Part shown: positions 19,360 through 29,000 of the stretch, one piece after another | Layout of the letters: each line of letters begins with the position of its first letter | Position numbering within the stretch: the first letter of the stretch is position 1 | From: Pedosphaera sp. | GTDB taxonomy: Bacteria; Verrucomicrobiota; Verrucomicrobiia; Limisphaerales; AAA164-E04 | Direction of reading: 5' to 3' | DNA: 37,566 nucleotides | NCBI GenBank assembly: GCA_002686885.1 | Contig: NYYT01000034.1 | Location: 16,872-54,437, forward strand | Made by a program: the position numbers and the translations under genes | Notes under the pieces: generated by a model | Databases searched by the model: none | What the model was told of the DNA's origin: nothing | Seen by the model: only the letters and a program-made list of their open reading frames with translations

Positions 19360-20625
19360 ATGTATCAACTCAGTCAATTAGCCAACGGTTGTCGCATCGC
19401 AAGCGCCTATCTGCCCTCCATGTCGAGTGTTTGCGTGGGGGTTTGGGCCGGTACTGGAAGTCGCCATGAATCAGCCCAGCAGGGAGGCATCAGTCATTTC
19501 ATTGAACACATGCTCTTCAAAGGTACAACTGGGCGCACGGCTAAAGCGATTACAGAATCGGTGGAAAGCCTGGGGGGATACCTCAATGCCTTTACTTCGG
19601 AAGAAAACACCTGCTACTACGCAAGGGCCAGCAGCCGACATTTTGCAACCCTCAGCGACGTCCTCATGGATATGGCCATGAATCCGACCTTTCTTAAGGA
19701 AGAACTGACCAAAGAACGTGAGGTTATTTTGGAGGAACTCGCCATGATCATGGATCAGCCCCATCAGCGGGTTCTGGAGATGCTCAATGAAGTCTGTTGG
19801 CCAAACCATCCATTGGGTCGATGCATCACTGGCACCCCGGAGACACTCGTCAGCATGAATGCCGGAAGGTTGCGCCGTTTCTGGGGCAAACACTACCATG
19901 CAAGCAATTTATTGGTTGCCGTCGCAGGTCCCTTGGAGCACCGACAAGTCGTTCGACAACTTCGTCCATTGGCAAGAAAACTGCCATCCGGCATACCACC
20001 CCATGAGAAGGCTGTGCGCAGCCGACAACGCCATCCCGGGCTCATTCATTTGAGACGTTCCTCTGAGCAGGTACAGCTGGCCATTGGAATCAAGACCAAC
20101 TCTCGCCATGATTCCAATCAATATGCGTTGCGAATCCTCAACACCATCCTTGGAGAGAACATGAGCTCACGTTTGTTTCAGAGCCTGCGCGAGGACCACG
20201 GGCTAGCCTATTCGATCTACAGTTCCCTGGGTTTCTTCAATGATGCTGGCTTGATGACCATCGCTGCGGGCATCGAAGCCACCAACATCCCCAGAAGCCT
20301 ACAGCTGATACAGCAAATTCTTGAGGAACTCTGCCAGAAACCTCCGTCCGTCAAGGAGATCCATCAGGCACGTGATTACCTCATCGGCCAACTGGAACTT
20401 CATCTGGAAAATACTGAAAACCACATGATCTGGTTGGGAGAGCATGTTTTGGGCTTTGGCCACCCTCCCATCCAGAATCAATTTCAAAACCGACTGCAGT
20501 GCGTCACTCCAAATGCCGTATGGACGGCCGCCCAAAAAACTTTCCGGCCGCAGCACATGAATCTTGCGGCAGTAGGACCCGTTGCAAAAAGGCAACTTTC
20601 CCCATTCCAACATTGGATGTCTTGA
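19360..20625 (+). CDS. M16 family zinc peptidase (processing peptidase-like)
   Basis: GISHFIEHMLFKGT inverted HxxEH zinc motif; downstream REVILEELAMIMDQP; C-terminal LNTILGENMSSRLFQSLREDHGLAYSIYSS. Confidence 0.95.
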   Translation: MYQLSQLANGCRIASAYLPSMSSVCVGVWAGTGSRHESAQQGGISHFIEHMLFKGTTGRTAKAITESVESLGGYLNAFTSEENTCYYARASSRHFATLSDVLMDMAMNPTFLKEELTKEREVILEELAMIMDQPHQRVLEMLNEVCWPNHPLGRCITGTPETLVSMNAGRLRRFWGKHYHASNLLVAVAGPLEHRQVVRQLRPLARKLPSGIPPHEKAVRSRQRHPGLIHLRRSSEQVQLAIGIKTNSRHDSNQYALRILNTILGENMSSRLFQSLREDHGLAYSIYSSLGFFNDAGLMTIAAGIEATNIPRSLQLIQQILEELCQKPPSVKEIHQARDYLIGQLELHLENTENHMIWLGEHVLGFGHPPIQNQFQNRLQCVTPNAVWTAAQKTFRPQHMNLAAVGPVAKRQLSPFQHWMS

Positions 20626-20657
20626 CCCAAAGCCTCCCCTTACCCAGCATCCCCTTC

Positions 20658-20999
20658 ATGGCTTTTCGTGTTCTCATCGATAAAAAAGATCTTCAGATTG
20701 GGGAAACCATGGTGTTCGATTACACAGAGGTGGGTATCCCTCGACAGGGTTTTTTGGCCCGCTTGGAGGATGGATGGGTGGCCTACGAAAATCGCTGCCG
20801 CCATCTCCCGATCAGTCTCGACATGGATGACAACCAGTTCTTCACGCGGGACAAAGCCTATTTTTTTTGCCAGAGCCATGGCGCTCTTTACGAACCGCAA
20901 ACGGGCAAATGCGTGCAGGGCCCTTGCGCCGGAGCAGCACTGAAGCCCATTGCGCTGATCATTCAAGAGCATCAGATTGGACTCGAGACCGAAGATTAA
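20658..20999 (+). CDS. Rieske-type [2Fe-2S] protein
   Basis: NRCRHLPISLD...FFCQSHGALYEPQTGKCVQGPCAGAALKPI: C-x-H and C-x2-H ligands. ATG at 20658 chosen within the longer ORF from 20499. Confidence 0.88.
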   Translation: MAFRVLIDKKDLQIGETMVFDYTEVGIPRQGFLARLEDGWVAYENRCRHLPISLDMDDNQFFTRDKAYFFCQSHGALYEPQTGKCVQGPCAGAALKPIALIIQEHQIGLETED

Positions 21000-21238
21000 C
21001 CTCCACCTCTGGAATAAGGGTCCTGCCCCGGATCATCTAGATACTCTCCTGGAGGCAGCTCACCATAACCCTCAAAATGGTCGGGACGAAGAGGTTCGGA
21101 AATCACCCTCTCCTCGGAGAGCCATTTCCCTAGATCCACCCACTTACAGCGCTGACTGCAAAAAGGACCGCAGGCCTGCGTAAGCCAAGCTCCGCGCTTT
21201 TGACAAGTCGGGCAGAGGATGGATGCATCATTCGCCAT
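20996..21238 (-). CDS. yacG: DNA gyrase inhibitor YacG-like zinc protein
   Basis: CPTCQK...PFCSQRCKWVDLGKWLSEERVI matches the CxxC...CxxxC YacG signature. Confidence 0.9.
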   Translation of the reverse strand: MANDASILCPTCQKRGAWLTQACGPFCSQRCKWVDLGKWLSEERVISEPLRPDHFEGYGELPPGEYLDDPGQDPYSRGGG

Positions 21239-21253
21239 GAGCCCTCAAAGCAA

Positions 21254-22495
21254 CTAGCCGCGCCGAATCTCCGAACCCTGAAAACGTATGGTGATTCGAA
21301 AAACCTTTTTTTGCCGACAAGAAATATCGCCACTGGCCAGATCCACTTGCTCGGGAATTTCTATCCGATGAAGATCGACCACAGCATGATAGCCTCTCTC
21401 GGAAAAGATATCGATGAGCATGGCAAGTGCTTCGCTGTCGTGAAGCAAGGGATCTTCAATATTGACGGTTGCGAGCCCCGAAATGGCGTGCCTCACCACA
21501 ACAGGCATGATCTTTTCCTGAATCAAACCAATTACCTGATGAAAAAGTTCGGTTTGATTGAGTTCATAGGCATCGAGGCGCTTCACCAGATCCTGCCGCG
21601 CATGAAGAATGATCTCACTGGCAAGTGGCAGATTGCGAAGGCTATCGTAGGTCTGAGGATCCAGCTCCAGCAAACTCTGATAGCGCAATTCATTAAGAAT
21701 GTTGCGCTCCACTTCGGCCACCGAGCCTTGTGCGTTGACGAAATGGTAGAAGAAAGTCTGTTTGAGTGACTGGAGTGCCTCCCAGGTCTGCTCCTTGAAC
21801 ACCTGATACCTTCGTCGGGCCGCCTTGGGGTCCAGGTCGGTGGGACGCAACTCCACACATTCCCCAACACCGGTAGTACGAACCTCCTGATTGTGCGCCT
21901 CAGCTTGATGTCCACGTTTGATCTGCCTTTCCACACTGGTCTTTTCATCCACGAAAAGGACCATGATGTGGATGGTCGGCTGACGAAAGTGCACCCTCAA
22001 GGGTGTTTCAAAAAAGCGTGCCCTTAACTCCTTCATCTTATCAACAAGAAGCTTGAGACACTCCACCTGCACCTCGGTTCTGGGAAAACCATCAAGGATG
22101 GCGCCATCTCGATAATCAGGGTCCAGAAGTTTCCTGAAAAGAATCCCAACCACCTCCCGGTCACCAACCATGTAACCCGCATCGATGACCTTGCGGGCCT
22201 CAGGCGATGTCAGAAGCGAGCTCACCACGATGGATGGGCAAGTCAGACCACGCGTTTTCTGTATGAACCGGGTATGCGTGCCCTTGCCAGAGCCAGGGGC
22301 TCCTCCCAGAAGAATGATCTCCTTGGGGAAGCGGAGCATGTCATCCCCCAGATCCTGCTCGAGCTCATTCCACACAGAATGGAAGATGATCTGAGCATCT
22401 TTGATTTCCAGATCGTGCACCACTGCTTTGGGCTTCCCGGAAGCAGGTCCTTTTGCGGGCTTTGCAGGGCCCGTTGGTTCTGATGACATCACCAT
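21254..22495 (-). CDS. Adenylate kinase-like nucleoside monophosphate kinase with extra C-terminal domain
   Basis: IILLGGAPGSGKGTHTRFIQK P-loop; ISSLL-like VVSSLLTSPEARKVIDAGYMVGDREVV; AILDGFPRTEVQVE. About 140 further residues after the kinase region. Confidence 0.85.
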   Translation of the reverse strand: MVMSSEPTGPAKPAKGPASGKPKAVVHDLEIKDAQIIFHSVWNELEQDLGDDMLRFPKEIILLGGAPGSGKGTHTRFIQKTRGLTCPSIVVSSLLTSPEARKVIDAGYMVGDREVVGILFRKLLDPDYRDGAILDGFPRTEVQVECLKLLVDKMKELRARFFETPLRVHFRQPTIHIMVLFVDEKTSVERQIKRGHQAEAHNQEVRTTGVGECVELRPTDLDPKAARRRYQVFKEQTWEALQSLKQTFFYHFVNAQGSVAEVERNILNELRYQSLLELDPQTYDSLRNLPLASEIILHARQDLVKRLDAYELNQTELFHQVIGLIQEKIMPVVVRHAISGLATVNIEDPLLHDSEALAMLIDIFSERGYHAVVDLHRIEIPEQVDLASGDISCRQKKVFRITIRFQGSEIRRG

Positions 22496-22633
22496 TGGTT
22501 TAAAGAATCATCTTTAGCCCACACTGGCCAGTGGTGCAAGGGAGGAAACCTTCTGAAACAGGGCTAATAAAAGGCGGGCTCAGATCGTCCCCAAAGGCCG
22601 CAGGGGGAAAGGTTTCGATGCAACCTATTGATC

Positions 22634-23188
22634 TTAAGCCTTCTGCAATATCCAATCGGCAGCCTCTGGGAGGTCATGGACCCGATGAAAAGGACCTTCG
22701 GGTTCTACACCTGCCTGTTCCAACTGCGCCCCATAACCCGTGCGGACCAAAATCGAAGTCGCAACCCCGGCTGCCCAACCGCATTGCAGATCACAAAGCT
22801 TGTCGCCGATCATGAAACTTTGTTTCAAGTCGAGTCGATAATCGCGGGCTGCATCCCATAGAAACTGGGGGGATGGTTTGCGCCCATAAGAGGGTTGACC
22901 GGGCACCTCAGGGGCAAAGTAAATATGTCGAAAAGTCACACCATAGGGACGCAGAATGGAACACAAGCGATCATGCACTCGATGCATGTCTTCCTCGCTG
23001 AAATACCCGCGACCGATTCCAGACTGATTGGTGACCACAAACAACTCCATCCCGGCAGACTGCAGAAGGCTCAGGGATTCCGGGACTCCTTCAAACAATT
23101 CCAGTTCCTCAGGTTTGCTCAAATAGTGCTTCTCGAGGTTGAGCGTGCCATCCCGATCCAGAAAAACGGCCCTGGCCAAATCACCCAT
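22634..23188 (-). CDS. gmhB: D-glycero-D-manno-heptose 1,7-bisphosphate phosphatase (GmhB-like HAD phosphatase)
   Basis: AVFLDRDGTLNLEKHYL; FVVTNQSGIGRGYFSEEDM; FMIGDKLCDLQCGWAAGV. Confidence 0.88.
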   Translation of the reverse strand: MGDLARAVFLDRDGTLNLEKHYLSKPEELELFEGVPESLSLLQSAGMELFVVTNQSGIGRGYFSEEDMHRVHDRLCSILRPYGVTFRHIYFAPEVPGQPSYGRKPSPQFLWDAARDYRLDLKQSFMIGDKLCDLQCGWAAGVATSILVRTGYGAQLEQAGVEPEGPFHRVHDLPEAADWILQKA

Positions 23189-24206
23189 GGTCCCTCACTG
23201 AGTTCAGCCATTCCTGCAAACTGTGAGTGGCAGTCCCGCTTTTACCCACCACCACACCCGCAGCGTGATTGGCAAGTATGGCGGCCTCCACTGGCGAGGC
23301 TCCCCCTGAAATGGCAAGTGTGAAGGCCGCAATGGCCGTGTCTCCAGCCCCAGAGACATCGTAGACTTCCCGAGCCATGGTGGGAATGTGGAAAGGTTCC
23401 TGCCCCCTTTGGCAAAGCAACATGCCTCTCTCTCCCAAAGTGACCAGCATCATCGCAGGGGCGGCTTCGGTCATCAGCTGGGCAATCACCTCGTGGAGCG
23501 CCCGATCCTTGAGAGGATCCACGGTTCCAGGCACCTCGGGGCGTCGCGCCAAAGCAAAGAGCTCCTTGCGATTGGGCGTCATCAGAGAAAGTCCTTTCAA
23601 ATGGAGTGGCTTGACTGGCTTGGGGTCCATGCTGAGCCAGATCCCACGTTGTCGACACATCACGGTCAGAGAATCTAACAACTCCTGAGTCACCACACCC
23701 TTGCCATAATCGCAGAGAATCACTGCCGAAACTTTCGATGTGAGGTGGCGCTCAACACGTTTGAGCAGTTGTTCGGTCTGGCGAGTGGTAATGGGCTCAC
23801 GGCGCTCTCGATCCACCCTTACCATTTGCTGACGCAAGGCAACGATGCGCGTTTTCAGTGCGGTCATGCGGGAAGCACTGCGGAGCACACCGCCACAACC
23901 CACCTGGCATTGCTTGAGCTGCTCGATGAGGTGATCCCCTGCCACATCACGGCCAATCCACGAGCAAATGACCGTATCGGTATTCCATGCCGTCAGGTTA
24001 CGCGCTACATTGGCTGCTCCGCCAGGCATGTAACGCTCATCCTGGAAATCCAGAACGGGGACAGGAGCCTCAGGGGAGATGCGGGTGACCTGCCCCCAGA
24101 TAAATTGGTCAAGCATGACATCTCCAACCACCAATATGCGCTGAGACATCCCTGCCTCGAGAATGGCTTGTGCCCGCAAGGGATCCATGGAAGGCAGTTT
24201 CGGCAT
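23181..24206 (-). CDS. hldA: D-glycero-beta-D-manno-heptose-7-phosphate kinase (RfaE domain I, PfkB family)
   Basis: VVGDVMLDQFIWGQVTRISPEAPVPVLDFQDERYMPGGAANVARNL; DVSGAGDTAIAAFTLA. GTG 24209 or ATG 24206 start; no C-terminal nucleotidyltransferase domain. Confidence 0.92.
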   Translation of the reverse strand: MPKLPSMDPLRAQAILEAGMSQRILVVGDVMLDQFIWGQVTRISPEAPVPVLDFQDERYMPGGAANVARNLTAWNTDTVICSWIGRDVAGDHLIEQLKQCQVGCGGVLRSASRMTALKTRIVALRQQMVRVDRERREPITTRQTEQLLKRVERHLTSKVSAVILCDYGKGVVTQELLDSLTVMCRQRGIWLSMDPKPVKPLHLKGLSLMTPNRKELFALARRPEVPGTVDPLKDRALHEVIAQLMTEAAPAMMLVTLGERGMLLCQRGQEPFHIPTMAREVYDVSGAGDTAIAAFTLAISGGASPVEAAILANHAAGVVVGKSGTATHSLQEWLNSVRDHG

Positions 24207-25003
24207 CACGAGGCTTCCAGAAAGGCCGTTAACGGACTCGATGCGTTGGCCGTGCTCGAAGTAGCACCCAGACCGATTTCATAGGCTTCACGACCCGCTT
24301 GCACGGCCTTCTTAAAAGCCATCGCCATTCGAACCGGATCCTGGCAAACAGCAATCGCCGTGTTGATGAGAACCGCATCGGCTCCCAGCTCCATGGCTTC
24401 GGCTGCATGACTGGGTGCTCCCAGACCTGCATCCACCACCACCGGGACTTCAGCTTGTTCAATGATGATGCGAATCTGGTCACGCGTGGCTACCCCCTGA
24501 TTGGAACCAATGGGCGAGCCCAATGGCATGACCGTTGCCGTGCCCACGGCTTGCAGACGCTTGGCCAATACAGGATCCGCATTGATGTAGGGCAAAACAG
24601 TAAAACCTTCGGAAACCAATTGTTCGGCAGCCTTGAGGGTCTCTACCGGATCGGGCAGCAGATATCTTGGATCCGGGTGAATTTCAAGTTTGACCCACTT
24701 GGGGAGACCAGCTGCGGCGGCCAGTCGAGCCAACCGTATGGCTTCCTGAGCATCCATCGCCCCGCTGGTGTTGGGAAGAACAAGGAACTTTTTCGGGTCA
24801 ATGAATTCGAGAATATTGGCGAATGGGTCTTTGGCGCCGGAGAGATCAGCCCGCCTCAAGGCAACCGTCACGATCTCTCCCCCGGTGGCATCCAAGGCAT
24901 CCCGCATGAGATGCGGCGATGCAAACTTCCCTGTTCCTACTAAAAGGCGAGAACCAAAAGAGCGCCCACCGATGTTTAAGGTTTTGTCATCCGCTGCTGA
25001 CAT
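24206..25003 (-). CDS. thiG: Thiazole synthase ThiG
   Basis: [88 protein letters not shown]. Confidence 0.96.
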   Translation of the reverse strand: MSAADDKTLNIGGRSFGSRLLVGTGKFASPHLMRDALDATGGEIVTVALRRADLSGAKDPFANILEFIDPKKFLVLPNTSGAMDAQEAIRLARLAAAAGLPKWVKLEIHPDPRYLLPDPVETLKAAEQLVSEGFTVLPYINADPVLAKRLQAVGTATVMPLGSPIGSNQGVATRDQIRIIIEQAEVPVVVDAGLGAPSHAAEAMELGADAVLINTAIAVCQDPVRMAMAFKKAVQAGREAYEIGLGATSSTANASSPLTAFLEAS

Positions 25004-25050
25004 AGGCTGTTAAGATAGGTCATTTGAGGATAAGTTCCAGCCTGCGATGC

Positions 25051-25647
25051 TCAAATCATGAGCTCCAAGATACGATCACTCAATTGACGTTTCCACCGCT
25101 CAAGAAATGTAAAGCGGTGATAGAGTTCGGTCAACTCGCCAACGAGTGATCGAGGGATGGAACCCTCTTCTTGGCGATGGGATTCCCATGAAACCTGGTG
25201 TCGTGAGAGAAGGCCCTCGAGATGCTGCAGATCGTCCTCCAAAGCCGAGCGAAGTGATTCACAGGTTTTGCGTTCATTCAACGCCTTGCTAAGAAATACG
25301 ACTTGTAAGAGCTCGGGCGCGTCTGAAGGTGGTTTCTGCTTGAGCATGGCATCGGTGGCATGGAGACAAGCACCCACCTCCATGAATCGGTCTCCGAGGT
25401 CTTCGGGAACCTCCTGCATCGGAACCAGCGAGGTTTGAAAACATTCTTGAAGCAGATACTTGAGCCGACTGGGGATCGCTCCAAGAATCTGGTAGGCATG
25501 ATGGAGGGATTGAGCTTCTGCTTCATTTTCAGGCCCCTTGAGCTCGGCCGCTCGCTCCAAGTAGCGGCTTTTGAGTGTCTCTGCATCCAGCACCAAGCTC
25601 GGAGTGACCCCAAGAAGTTGGAAATACGAATCCACGACAAACGACAA
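25051..25647 (-). CDS. HscB-like J-domain protein lacking the HPD motif
   Basis: YFQLLGVTPSLVLDAETLKSRYLERAAELKGPEN...HHAYQILGAIPSRLKYLLQ parallels HscB helices I-III; C-terminal YHRFTFLERWKRQLSDRILEL parallels the HscB C-terminus. Confidence 0.75.
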   Translation of the reverse strand: MSFVVDSYFQLLGVTPSLVLDAETLKSRYLERAAELKGPENEAEAQSLHHAYQILGAIPSRLKYLLQECFQTSLVPMQEVPEDLGDRFMEVGACLHATDAMLKQKPPSDAPELLQVVFLSKALNERKTCESLRSALEDDLQHLEGLLSRHQVSWESHRQEEGSIPRSLVGELTELYHRFTFLERWKRQLSDRILELMI

Positions 25648-25665
25648 GAAAGCAGACCTATCTGG

Positions 25666-26052
25666 TCAGGCACTGAAACTCTCGCCACAGGAGCAACTCG
25701 ACGCCGCATTGGGATTACTGACCTTGAATCCTCCATCCTGAAAGGATTCCCTGTAGTCCAATTCAGAACCCGTCACATAAAGGGCACTTTTAGGGTCTAC
25801 CACCACCCGGACGCCTTGAGACTCCACTACAATGTCGCGGTGAGCCGGTTGATCCTGAAGATCCATTTTATACTGAAGCCCCGAGCAGCCACCACCGACC
25901 ACGGCGACTCGCAAAATCCCATGCGGCCTTCCCTGTCGAGAGAGAAGAGAAGACACCTTGTTGCCAGCCTGTTCGGTGAGACGAATCAGACGCTCATCCC
26001 CCTGCCGGATACTCACTTCACTTTGGGATTTCTTCAACTTGCCCGTGATCAT
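25666..26052 (-). CDS. IscA/ErpA/HesB family A-type iron-sulfur cluster carrier
   Basis: VAVVGGGCSGLQYKMDL, SALYVTGSELDYRE, FKVSNPNAASSCSCGESFS: the three conserved Cys. Start MITGKL at 26052 (ORF open to 26094). Confidence 0.95.
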   Translation of the reverse strand: MITGKLKKSQSEVSIRQGDERLIRLTEQAGNKVSSLLSRQGRPHGILRVAVVGGGCSGLQYKMDLQDQPAHRDIVVESQGVRVVVDPKSALYVTGSELDYRESFQDGGFKVSNPNAASSCSCGESFSA

Positions 26053-26094
26053 ATCAATACCTATTTCTATACGGCACTCGCGGCTACCTTGCAA

Positions 26095-29000
26095 TCATGG
26101 GCTCGTTTCTTCATGCAGCACTTCAATGCGATCCCAGTAGGCGAAATCATTGGTCAGGTCATAGGCATAGTTTTCAAGACGCACCGGAACGGACGGCCCG
26201 GCAAAAGGGGTCAAGTCCACTTGAACCTCCTGCCAGGTGCCCGCGCTTGCTTCCATGCGCTGGCGATGCACGAGCTTTTGATCCACAAAGACCCTCAGCA
26301 CCCAGGGTCCATCCTGAGCAGCGCCCGCCCGGATACGCAACCAAGTAGCCCCCTCAGAGGCAACATCCAGCGTGGAGGAGAGGCTGGCAGAACGCTGGTG
26401 GCCGTAAGGATGAGTGACCAGGATGTGCTCGCGCCCATTCCAATCTGTCATCACCGCGGGAGCTGGACCTTTCTCGGCGGAATCCACCTCCCATTGTGGG
26501 TTCCAAAGGCTGATGGACTCATAGTCACGGGGCATCGAGGAGGCCTGCTCCCCTACCAGCTCACGCCGCAGGGCCGGGGTCATGCGGCGACCATCTTCAG
26601 GCGGATTAAGCACATACCATATGAGGTCTCTGAAATCCTGATCGGGCATTTGTTCCAGCCCTTCGGGCATCAGGCTGGATGGGGTTGTTTCCCTCGATGC
26701 AATATCCTTTTTGCGAACCACCTGCTCCAAAGGTCCAGCAGCGAGCAGCTTCACGTAGGTCTCGGTTTCCTCGATCACTCTACCGGAAAAGGTCCGATCA
26801 TCATGCGTCTCAACGATCACATTCTCGTAACCAGCTCCGATGATTTGATTGGGATTAATGACATTGGCCAAGAGCGCGTCAAGATTGGAGCGCCCCACTC
26901 CCGTGAGGTCTGGACCCACCGAGGCCCCTTTGCCGTGCAACTGATGACAGACCAGGCAAACCGTCTCTGCAAGCTGTTGACCACGGGCTAAATCGGGTTC
27001 CCCTTCCAGCACCATGGCTTTTTTGGCTGCGATCAATAGATCCATGTCGGCATTGGCCGGGCGCACGCGCCCGATGGCAGCCAAGGAAGCTTTCTGAATA
27101 GCTTCATCACGATGTTCGGTGAGGGCACGGATCACCGAAGCGGGCAAGTCGGAGGCAGCCACCTGTTTCTGCTCAATCCCCAAGAGCAGTCTTCTGATCC
27201 ACGCGTTTCTGGACATGAGCATTTTGATGGCCTCCTGTCGATGGGAAGGTGTCAGCTTGGACCAGGATTCCATCACGCCCTGAGCCATGGCCTCACCTTC
27301 CTGTTCGCGCATGGCGCGAATCAGTTCCAGAGTCAATGGCCCACCGGCATCCCGCTGAAAGCGCTTGAGCAAGGCTTGCTGCAAGGCGTCGTTCTGGAAG
27401 CGTCGAGCCATATCCATGGCCCTTCTCTGCGTCGGCTCATCCACCTGCTCCGATTCAATGTGCTTGACGATATTTTCCAAGGTCTTGGGATCTCGCCACA
27501 ACACCCCTAACTGCAGTAGCCACTCCTGGTGCAGGGTCCCTCCCGCTTGTGACCAACGTTCCAACAACGCCGTGGCGTTTGCGGGAGCATCGCTTCCATG
27601 CAATTCCTGTCCCTCAGCCAAGGCCCTGAGAGCTTGGAGCATCAAGCCCTGATCTGCCGCACTGAAACGATCCACAGCTTGAACCGCCAGGGCGAAGGCC
27701 TCCGGTGTGGCCATGTCACAAAGTCGCCGGAGGGTCTTGTGCGTCAGTTGACCGGCAAGCGGCTGAGCCGCGGGCCCCTCGTTCACAAGCCAATCCAAAA
27801 CGGAAGCGGGATCTTCTGCGACCCAAGGTTCGGCAGCCATCCAGGTCATGAATGGGATCAGGGGATCCTGAGCATCGGCAGAAGCACGAATCAATGCATC
27901 AAAAACAGGTCCCAGTGTTTCCAGGCCCGCAGACGAACGCCGGGGAGTATCGATGGTCAGCGACCCAGAAGCATACTGTCGCAAGGCTGTCGCCACCGCC
28001 GCCCTTACCGAGGCATGCGGATCCTTGGCCAGACGCTCGAGCCTGGCAAAAGCCCTCCAGTGGTCGGTCGCACGTTCTCCTGTCAAACGAGCAGCCCACA
28101 TGCGCAAGCCAAAATCGACATGTTGACTGGCGGCATCCAAGGTGGATTCATCCAAAAGCCCGCTCCCATGAAGGGTCCAAAGGGCACTCAAACGCCCCTC
28201 AAGGGTGGAAGCCTCTTGGATCATCGCCCTCAAGGCAGGCTGTGTCTCTGCATCACGACGCTCATTCAATAATCGCTGGGCCATTTCGCGATGCCATACG
28301 TTGGGGTGATTCAGCAGAGTCACCAGCTCCTTGCCAGAGGCTTGGGCAAGGTTCATCTCTTTCTCAGGTCGGCTTGAGATCATACCTCCTTGGCCATCGC
28401 CGGTGTAGACCACGCGCCAAATGCGACCATAAGCACGATCCACGCCTTCGGGATCGGCCCGAGCATTTTGATAGCATGGGTATTTATCATACCAATCGGC
28501 AATCCAGACCGTACCATCAGGACCAATCTGCTCACTGACGGATCGAAACCAACCATCGGAAGACTGGACGAAATTATCCATGGCGTGGGCCTTGAAGGAT
28601 GCACCATGGGGTTCCAGACGATCCATGTTGACCGCGTTTTCGTGAATATTCCCCATCAGCACTCTACCGGAATAGGCCTCAGGGTATTGATTTCCCTGAT
28701 ACACAGCCACCCCGCAGTAAGCAGCTCGATAGTGACGATGATCGACAATGGATGGTAGCAACCCATAGCTATAGGAAAATTCAGGCCGTCCGGCTTGACG
28801 GACATAAAGTCCCCCCGGAGCCATGTGAAAGAGATGGTCAATGACACAGGCACTGACAAAAGCATTGCCATAGCGATCAAAATCCACGTGCCATTGATTG
28901 GATGCGCCATCCGAAAAAATCTCGAACCGTTTGGAAGTCGGGTGATAGCGGGCCACGGCCGCGTTCATGATGACTTCGGGGCGCTCGGGGTGATCGGGAT

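Noticed and set aside
25004-25050. Possible TPP riboswitch upstream of thiG
   Set aside because: The gap is only 47 bp and shows no THI-box CTGAGA motif.
25360-26991. 543-aa plus-strand ORF
   Set aside because: It runs antisense through the HscB-like, ErpA-like and dehydrogenase genes, all of which have clear family motifs; no recognisable motif in its own translation.
27598-28538. Two overlapping plus-strand ORFs of 224 and 228 aa
   Set aside because: Antisense to the dehydrogenase; explained as mirror-frame openness.
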